Assembly: GCA_003550325.1 (NCBI GenBank)
Contig: QKWP01000610.1
Location: forward strand, 8,204-72,203
Direction of reading: 5' to 3'
Origin: Gigaspora rosea
Taxonomy: Eukaryota > Glomeromycota > Glomeromycetes > Diversisporales > Gigasporaceae
Length of the DNA stretch: 64,000 bases
Shown: in pieces, positions 57,310-64,000 of the stretch
How positions within the stretch are numbered: position 1 is the first letter of the stretch
Layout of the letters: every line of letters starts with the position of its first letter
Made by a program: the position numbers and the translations under genes
Notes under the pieces: generated by a model
What the model was told of the DNA's origin: nothing
Database searches by the model: none
The model's input: only the letters and a program-made list of their open reading frames with translations

Positions 57310-57700
57310 TAGTATCTTTTAACCCCGATTTCTAATGATTTTTATCGATTTTATGTTTAAATAAACTATTTTTTATAACTATTTTAATGATTTAAAACAA
57401 ATGTATTGTGTTACTTTTAACGAATGGTTACGAAATTTTTTGTTTCAATTTTTATCGATTTTGATGTTTAAATAAACGATTGTTATGGCTATTTTTAATG
57501 ATTTAAAATGAATGTACTGTGCTACTTTTAACGATTTATTCACGAATGATTATGAAAATTCTATTTCGATTTTTATCAATTTTGATGTTTAAATAATCGA
57601 ATGTTATGGCTATTTTATCGATTTAAACGAATGTACTGTGCTACTTTTAACGATTTATTTACGAATGGTCACAAAAATTCTATTTCGATTCCAATTTATG
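57310..57700. repeat. ~115-bp subterminal tandem repeats of the CACTA element
   Basis: Three units carry GTGCTACTTTTAACGATTTA, TCGATTTTTATCGATTTTGA and GTTTAAATAAACGATTGTTA (starts near 57405, 57517 and 57636). Subterminal repeats are the usual transposase-binding zone of CACTA elements. Confidence 0.75.
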
Positions 57701-57851
57701 ATTTCATGCCGATTTTTAGAGTGGCCGAGTGGCAGCGATTTCCACCAAACGGCAATCATTCGACTTATAATAAAGGCAATAAAAATCGTTATACATTCGG
57801 CTTGAAAACCTATAACATTCATTATAACGAGTGGCAATATTTCGACTAGTG

Positions 57852-58890
57852 TCGGATGGTTATAGTATGGGTCAGTCTCCTCACTAAGCACTCTTTCTGG
57901 ACGAAAGCAGAGAGGGAAAGGATCAATAAAATTCTAAAAGATAAAAGAAACACAAGTGCCCGGCATGAACTTGGACTGGAAGCAGTCAGATCTTGTGGCT
58001 GGCCCAATGAGTGAAAACTTTATCTACTGGCGTGGAGACGTGTTGAAGGCAAGATAAACACTAGTGAAAACTGGCCGTGCAATCCCTGGAAAATAAGTGT
58101 GAAGAAACTAGAAGGGGCAGAAATCTCAGTCAAGAAAGTCATAGAAATATACAGGAATGGAAGGACTTCTATACAAACTGAAACAGATAACAACAAAGAT
58201 AAACCGCACAAGTGGCTATTACAGAAGAAAGTTCCAAATAAAAAACAGAACATATTCTGGTGCCTATATCACAAAGCTCTACCACTAGGCTACCAGCTAA
58301 AACACGTGAATCCTGAACTATACGACTGCTTTTGGTGCCCAGGAGAAGCACAGATGATTGATCACTTTGCCCTGAAATGTAGAATAACCAGAGAGGTATG
58401 AAGAATGATATACAAGACACTCAATGTGGTAGTAGCAGAAACACTTCCAGCAAATATAGATGAGATATTTTCAACTCAAAATCTCCGGACAGAAGGACAA
58501 AAAAAAGCGACACCATATATGAAATATGGTGTATGTATATGGCCAAGAGATGGATACCGAAGAAGAACCCAACTCCGGTGTGCTAGAAAGGGTGTGGGCT
58601 CGAATAAAGGCTCGTCTAAAGTATGAAGTAGACGTGCTCTGCCGCACACTAAGCAATTGTTCAATAAAACAGAAAAAATTTTATAAAATTATTAGAGGTA
58701 TATAGGGTTACGAGGAGGCCAAAGCAGGGCGACTAGTAGTCGGTTGTCCTTTTAGAGTTATTCAAATAGCTAAAGATATATTATAGTATAGATAAATCTT
58801 GTAAGGGTTCTTATCAATTAGGTAGGCTCTAATATATTGATCTTAATAAAAGAGCACCTTTAAGCACCCTGATATCTTCGTCTAGGGTTA
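57852..58890 (+). pseudogene. LINE ORF2 C terminus and 3' tail, separated by the CACTA insertion
   Basis: The frame leaving the RT segment at 49544 continues here once the CACTA element and one TCG are removed (MLEAR then MVIVWVSLLTK). It encodes a connector with HELGLEAVRSCGWPNE, then NKKQNIFWCLYHKALPLGYQ and a zf-RVT-type zinc finger CFWCPGEAQMIDHFALKC (about 58326-58380). Stops interrupt it from about 58012. After about 58700 non-coding sequence runs to an A-rich point near 58890, a likely 3' end. This arrangement (EN, RT, zf-RVT) is L1-like. Confidence 0.85.
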
Positions 58891-59151
58891 AAAAAATATA
58901 TATTTGCTGATATACTATAACTTATATATTTATGATATGGCAGATTACCTCTCTCCCACGGCTTTTTCATAATTGTGTTATGGTTTTTGACAGTTTTTTA
59001 AATGTTTAGAGCAGGATACAGTCTTTTTTTGTTAAGATCGCTATCCGCTTTTAGCGAAAAAATGCATATAAAAGGAAATGATAGTATCACGAATTTGAAA
59101 GTGTTTTGTATATAGGCTATTGATCTCTATTCTTGATATCTATTCTTTATT

Positions 59152-59206
59152 CTTGATCTTGATCTAGATCTTGATCTTGATCTAGATCTTGATCTTGATC
59201 TTGATT
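59152..59206. repeat. TTGATC/TAGATC microsatellite
   Basis: TTGATCTTGATCTAGATCTT repeated from about 59152 to 59206; simple-sequence expansion between the LINE 3' end and the next SINE-like copy. Confidence 0.85.
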
Positions 59207-59414
59207 CCCAGCGCTCCGTTTTCACTCTGCTGCGAATAATTGTCATATTTATAAAAGAATTTTGCTTACCTGTTGATCATTACCTAATGAGCTTTAACAT
59301 TTGTCACGATTTGTATTTTTTCATTATCTAATTAGTTTTATATTTATTATTATTTTTTTGTTTAATGACCGTCTACTTTGGCCAAAAGTTTGATTGAATA
59401 TTTGTAATATTTGT

Positions 59415-60028
59415 TACATGAATGAGTGTACAACTAGCCATACGTGCACTTTTGGTACCTAATTTAAGTAGTCCACCCGAAGGTTCTACACTAGCTGTCA
59501 TATCTGCAGACCAACTACAGGACCTGCCTATTTAAACTCTCTGACCCATGCTTCTCCTATTAATATCTTACCTATAAGCCAATATATATTATGGCTTTTC
59601 TAGGGTTATTCTCAATAGCCACCAACCTTAGGGCTACTTTACCCTCATAGAAATTGCTAGCCACTTACAAGAATATGTCCCACATCATATAACTATCGCG
59701 GTCTTTAGTAACTTGCGCCAAGGCCATATCGTTACCTACATTGCCCTTATAAGATTCGTTCTGACCCCAGTACAACCTTATTTTGATAGCACCATTAGAT
59801 CTTCTCTACCTCCTTACTCGGGACTTGCCAAATGGGGTTCTGTTTTTCTGGTTCCCTGGATTTGCGGTGTAACAAACACCATTGCACCCGAAAGCTCCTA
59901 TTCAAGATGGTAGAACCAAGGTTACAGGTTTCATACCCAACTAATCTGAGCCACAGTTACCGAACACAGGCCTCTTTTTCATTATCGTTACCGGTGGGAT
60001 TTGAACTCTCAACTTGCCGCTTGGGGGT
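59415..60028 (-). mobile_element. Long SINE-like repeat, copy S5 (~0.6 kb, head truncated)
   Basis: Minus-strand copy with the same landmarks as S3 and S4, including the CCGAAGGTTCTAC and CTTGCCAAATGG blocks and box B (complement GGGATTTGAAC at about 59998-60008). The tRNA-like head ends after CTTGGGGGTGT at 60028, and the 3' side lacks an obvious T-run. The minus frame reads NPIWQVPSKEVEKI at about 59800-59841. Confidence 0.75.
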
Positions 60029-61081
60029 GTTTATATTTATTATTTGTTTTTAATAATAAGAATAAATGATTTAAAACACTTTTTGGTTGCAGATTGTTGA
60101 ATTTCATATAAATTTATGCAATACATGCTTTGTCTTTCACGCTTAAATCAAAATATCAAATCTTTAACCGTCCATCCTCTATTCATCCCTATTTTATTTC
60201 GCCTAATTTTACCTCTACCTTTTTCTATCTGTTCCACCTTACTAACTTTTTCTCCTTCCTCTTTACTTCCCCTTACCACTATACACTCTATCTTTGCCTT
60301 TATTGCCCCATTTTACTATCTACTTCTGATTAGTTAACTTCATCTTCTGCTGAACTGAAACATCAATTAAGTAATTAAAACTATATTGAATATATTGATT
60401 AAATGCTGTAGTTATCTAATGTAGTTTTAATTCCGTAGTTAATGTCCCACCATAATCTTCTACCATCCGACCCTTGTATCGTATACTACACATACTCTAT
60501 ATCCTTCCTTCCTCTGCATATTCCTATTTATTTTATTACATTCCACTAATAAACCTTATGCAATAATAAACCGCTGTCCAACTTACTGTAATTTTTGGTG
60601 TGAGTATTTTACATTCCACATAACAATAAACCTTGATTTATACCTTGGGTATATTGTATTGCAGGGGTATATTATGTGGGGTATCTTGTAAGGAGCATAT
60701 ATTAGCCCATAAGTAAAAAAAAATTATTATTAGTAAATCGGCCTTTGATTTGTACCTGGGTCTCTTACAAAATACCTCAACAAATAGCCTTGGATATACC
60801 TGGTGCAAATTGTTGGCAATAGATGAAATCTCGTGATGCACGTGATTCACATGACTGCCTTGAGACGGGCACGTTTTTTTCTTTCAAAACAAAATTCTTC
60901 CTTGCAGCCGGTACTACAAAGAGTTCCCACGGTCCCATAACCATGCCTGTGCCCTAAGCCTCGATCTGGGTAAAAGCTTTGTCGCTAATCATAAAGAAAT
61001 TAATAAGAAAAAGAAGATTGAAGAAGGATCAGTTTAATAATAATAAAGCATCAAGAGAATAATCAGAAGAAATGCACTCTT
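60029..61081. other. Pyrimidine-rich stretch, no gene recognised
   Basis: 60170-60560 is markedly C/T-rich on the plus strand, giving overlapping open frames that I regard as compositional. 60640-60870 is GC-richer but shows no domain. A comparable C/T-rich patch is at 30150-30330. Confidence 0.4.
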
Positions 61082-61089
61082 TGTTTAAC

Positions 61090-61718
61090 TAGGGTTCCGC
61101 AATTTGATTTGATTTTCAAATATTTAAATCAAATATTTGATCAAATTCAAATTTGACTATATTTGATTTGATCAAATTCAAATATGGCCAAATTTGATTT
61201 GATTTGACAAATATTTGATTTGATTTAAAAATTACTACAGTCAACCCTCCATAAATGCAACTCGTAGGGACAAGCCTACAACGTGCATTTAGGGAGGTTT
61301 GCATTTAGAGAGAGCCAATTAAATTGCAGCTTTTAAAAATTAGATCATCAAGTTTGTGTAACTTCTACCAAAACTGTATAACCTATCTTAAATACTAAAA
61401 TTTGATTGGCCACGTGCATTTAGGAAGGTTAGTGTGATATAAAATGTTATTCAAGAGAACGTGCATTTACAGAATATAGAATGTGCATTTAGCACTAATA
61501 ACATTTTACGGAATAGAAAAAAACGTGCATTTAGAGAGGTATTGTATTGCATTTATGGAGGTTGCATTTATGGAGGGTTGACTGTATTAAAAATTCAAAT
61601 TCAAATCAAATTCAAATTCAAATATTTGAATCAAATCAAATTCAAATCAGGGTCAATTTGATTTGATCAAATTCAAATCGATCCAATATTTGATTTAATT
61701 TGAATTTGAGGAACCCTA
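61090..61718. mobile_element. hAT MITE (same family as 5608-5870) carrying a pogo-like MITE
   Basis: Ends TAGGGTTCCGCAA and (complement) TAGGGTTCCTCAAA, with a perfect 8-bp duplication TGTTTAAC (61082-61089 and 61719-61726). The interior TTTGAATTTGATC words match 5608-5870 in reverse orientation. The extra 347 bp in the middle are a nested TA-flanked element absent from the 5.6-kb copy. Confidence 0.9.
61238..61584. mobile_element. 347-bp pogo-like MITE at a TA site
   Basis: Perfect 23-bp ends starting CAGTCAACCCTCCATAAATG, flanked by TA (61236-61237 and 61585-61586). The uninterrupted relative at about 5733-5755 (complement AATTACTATTAAAAATTC) shows the empty TA. GTGCATTTAGGGAGG-like words recur inside in both orientations. 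Confidence 0.92.
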
Positions 61719-61726
61719 TGTTTAAC

Positions 61727-63119
61727 GCATTAGTCTTAATAATAGAAATATACCAAAATGGGAAAAATCATTTAAATCGTGATTTTAAAAATTTGATTTA
61801 CCTGCAAGCCCAATCGGATATAGCATGAGGCCGTGTTATAATTTTCACGATAAAAATCAAAGGCAGTAAAATTAAATGCATACTTCCATGATGGAAAGTA
61901 GCCCAAATCGGCAATTAATTGAAAAGGTGGAAGAAATGGCGTGTCATTCTTTTCTTCTTTTCTTTCGAATTTTTTCTTTTTGTTTCTTTTGTAAGTTTTA
62001 TAAATAGATGTGGGATTTGTTCAGTTATAAGGAGGTTTTCGGTTCTTTTGTGTTCGAAAGTTTTAAAATTAAAAATAAATTTGTACCTTTTGTTTTCTTG
62101 GTTGAATTAAATAAAAACCAATTAAACGTAAGCCCAATAAAGCCTTACTTTGCCAAATCAATACGGCTTTGTTTATTTGCCTTATCGTTGTGTTTTTTTT
62201 GTGTGTGTTGTTTTATTCGTTTTTTTTTGTGCACCCGGACCCCAGTCTGCCCTCAACAAAATCAAGGGGGCACCAATCAAGGGGTACCTTGCACCGAAAA
62301 TTACGGTGCAATTGCTTCAAATTTTCCCTGATCTACCCTAAATCATCAAGTACTCTTTAACCGATCAAAATTGAATGTCAGATAGACTAACAAATAATAC
62401 CGGTAATCGTGCCGAGTTTTTACTTTAAAATAACTAATGTTGATCAACATTTTGATGCATTAGTAATTTTTATTCTTTTTGTTAGTTTTCCTGTATCACC
62501 ATTTAAGGAACAAAAGAAAGGTATAAAGAAGCCAGAGGAAGATTACAACGATATTAATAGAAGAAGATATTAGTAAACATCGCTATCACCCGAAAAGAGG
62601 AATAGCTAAAAAAGTGCCAGTAAATAATGATATCAATAGAGAATCACACGAATATACTATCAAACTTAACGAAGATGCCATTATCGTTTTTCACCATTTA
62701 CTTTTCTTCTGCTATTTTTTAACTTTTCCCTGTGTGGTCTTCTTTTCGTATTGCTTTTTATCTTATTTAATGTTCATGCCACTTTTTATTCACGTGCAGC
62801 TAAGTATTTCTTTATTATATCATTTTCTATTGCAATTTATGGATTACTTTCACTCTGGTCACATATTTCTTACACTATTATTTAATTCGCCACGCTTTTA
62901 ATACTTTGAATATTTTCCTCCTTTATGCCACTGCCTCCGCTGCGTTGTATTTACCCTTCATTCTTTATCTTGTGTGCTTAATCTTATCATTGATCATTGT
63001 TACAATACATCTCGTAGTCCTTACATATCTAATTTTTGATTTTGGTGAGTTATAACTCAGTTCTAATATTTTTAAAATTTACTTAAATTAAGCTAAAGAC
63101 TAATATTATCATCAAATTA
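61727..63119. other. Unassigned stretch with a possible gene fragment
   Basis: 62480-62730 (plus) contains peptide-like segments such as KHRYHPKRGIAKKVPVNNDINRES broken by shifts, followed by a hydrophobic frame to 62901. The protein family is not recognised. 61920-62340 is T-rich with overlapping compositional frames; GGGGGCACCAATCAAGGGGTACC near 62265 is a local GC-rich patch. Confidence 0.3.
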
Positions 63120-63124
63120 CAACT

Positions 63125-63245
63125 TTAGGTGAAAGGAGTGAAGCGGAGGCGACAGCCATAGCAAAACGACTGCAGAGTAAGCGAAGCGAGCTCTGTAAGT
63201 GTTGCTGAGCGCAAGCGATGCAACACAAACTGTACTGTATATAAT
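63125..63245 (-). repeat. Dispersed repeat shared (inverted) with 11955-12060
   Basis: GAGTGAAGCGGAGGCGACAG, GTAAGCGAAGCGAGCTCTG and GTTGCTGAGCGCAAGCGATG are the reverse complement, in order, of the 11.96-kb copy; both adjoin ACAGTA..TATATA sequence. Confidence 0.6.
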
Positions 63246-63473
63246 AATGTGGAGTATGAGAATATCTAATTACGCATAGCCTATACTATATTTAAAACTT
63301 GTACAGTACTATTGCCCTAAAAAATATCATAATGAGACAAATAAATACTTTAATTATATAAAAATAAAGTAGTGGTAATTTATTTCTAAGACAATAACAA
63401 TGATTAAACTAAGTATTAAAATTTTCATGCACCATATACATAAGTAAGTTATTCATTGCGTGACATCCTTGCT

Positions 63474-63745
63474 CAGTGTTGTCATGGGACACAGACACGG
63501 ACGGCGGACAGTCCGGGACGGGACGTCCGGGACATGTCCGCCCAGAATTTTTTTTGTCCCGGACATTTTGCGACTCAACACGTGATCATCTACCAATAAA
63601 ATTCGTATAATTCCGCAATTTGATTGGTTTTACCCGGCGGACATGTATCATGTTGGGACATTATTGCGGACATGTCCCGGACGCCCCGTCCCGGACTGTC
63701 CGCGTCCCTGAAAAATCGGCGGGACAATGTCCGTGTACAACACTG
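63474..63745. mobile_element. 272-bp GC-rich hAT MITE with GGACATGTCC words
   Basis: Ends CAGTGTTGT and ACAACACTG (YARNG), flanked by TCCTTGCT (63466-63473) and CCCTTGCT (63746-63753), 7 of 8 matching. Both halves are packed with GGACATGTCC, GTCCGGGAC and GGACGGGACGTCC words in mirrored order around an AT-rich core (63575-63635). By far the most GC-rich segment of the window. Confidence 0.88.
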
Positions 63746-64000
63746 CCCTTGCTCACTGCCTGAAATTATCTTATCAAAATTCGATCGTAACTATATCGCA
63801 GATTCAATATTCTATTATATCGATTGATATTTATATTTTAAATTAATTGTTTAGACAATAAATTGCATATTTCAGCAACTTTATCTATATTAATTGCCTT
63901 AGCAGATTTTATCTTCAATGTATACCTGATATTATCCGTTAAAAAACTGATAAACTTTAATACCTTTTTATACAATCAATTATCTGTTAAATATATTTTA

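Larger units (their letters stand above)
49545..57851. mobile_element. 8.3 kb CACTA (CMC/EnSpm) transposon inserted in the LINE
   Basis: Perfect 15-bp ends CACTAGTCGAAATAT and ATATTTCGACTAGTG, beginning with the diagnostic CACTA and flanked by a 3-bp duplication TCG (49542-49544 and 57852-57854), as this superfamily makes. Deleting the element plus one TCG rejoins the LINE frame. It carries a tnp2-like transposase on the minus strand, a second gene on the plus strand in divergent arrangement, and subterminal repeats at both ends (AAAAATCGGC words at 49680-49730 and tandem repeats at 57310-57700). All genes are decayed, so it is probably immobile on its own. Confidence 0.95.

Noticed and set aside
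60116-60337. Overlapping 67-73 residue plus-strand proteins
   Set aside because: Overlapping frames in a C/T-rich tract, no start context, no domain; compositional.

Overview
The window reads as an AT-rich (by eye roughly three-quarters A+T), intron-containing fungal genome. It is almost entirely transposable elements nested in one another. One host-type gene has spliceosomal introns, the mobile elements include CACTA/EnSpm, LINE, Ty3 and hAT types, and TTAGGG-like tracts recur. Together these fit an early-diverging filamentous fungus, most plausibly an arbuscular mycorrhizal (Glomeromycotina) genome. The lineage is inference; no marker gene is present.

Layout. 0-15 kb: copies of an unusually long (~1 kb) tRNA-headed SINE-like family, one split by a 2.3 kb hAT element, plus several inverted-repeat (MITE) families and a giant 0.9 kb palindrome. 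15-26 kb: hAT, MULE-like and foldback elements and a decayed methyltransferase copy. 26.8-27.9 kb: the only apparently intact host-type gene, a five-exon SAM-dependent methyltransferase on the minus strand, with decayed relatives near 9.6-10.1 and 20.1-21.3 kb. 28-37 kb: hAT elements, a decayed Ty3 integrase interrupted by other DNA, and a ~200-bp tandem repeat array. 37-43 kb: a nest of element within element (satellite, MULE-like, hAT, Harbinger-like). 43-59 kb: a degraded LINE (ORF1 with zinc knuckle; ORF2 with endonuclease, reverse transcriptase and C-terminal zinc finger). It is broken by a pogo-like element (holding an assembly gap) and by an 8.3 kb CACTA element carrying a decayed tnp2-type transposase and a second gene. 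59-64 kb: another SINE-like copy, a hAT MITE containing a pogo-like MITE with its empty site recoverable, and a GC-rich hAT MITE.

Nine elements carry 5'-YARNG hAT ends with 8-bp target duplications. Several are filled with a different short, mostly self-complementary word, a pattern I consider the most interesting unexplained structure here. All nine nonsense codons in the CACTA transposase, and those checked in the Ty3 integrase, can be explained by C-to-T or G-to-A changes, which suggests RIP-like mutation or decay of methylated cytosines.

All calls come from reading the sequence; no alignment or database search was run. Boundaries without a target duplication are approximate.
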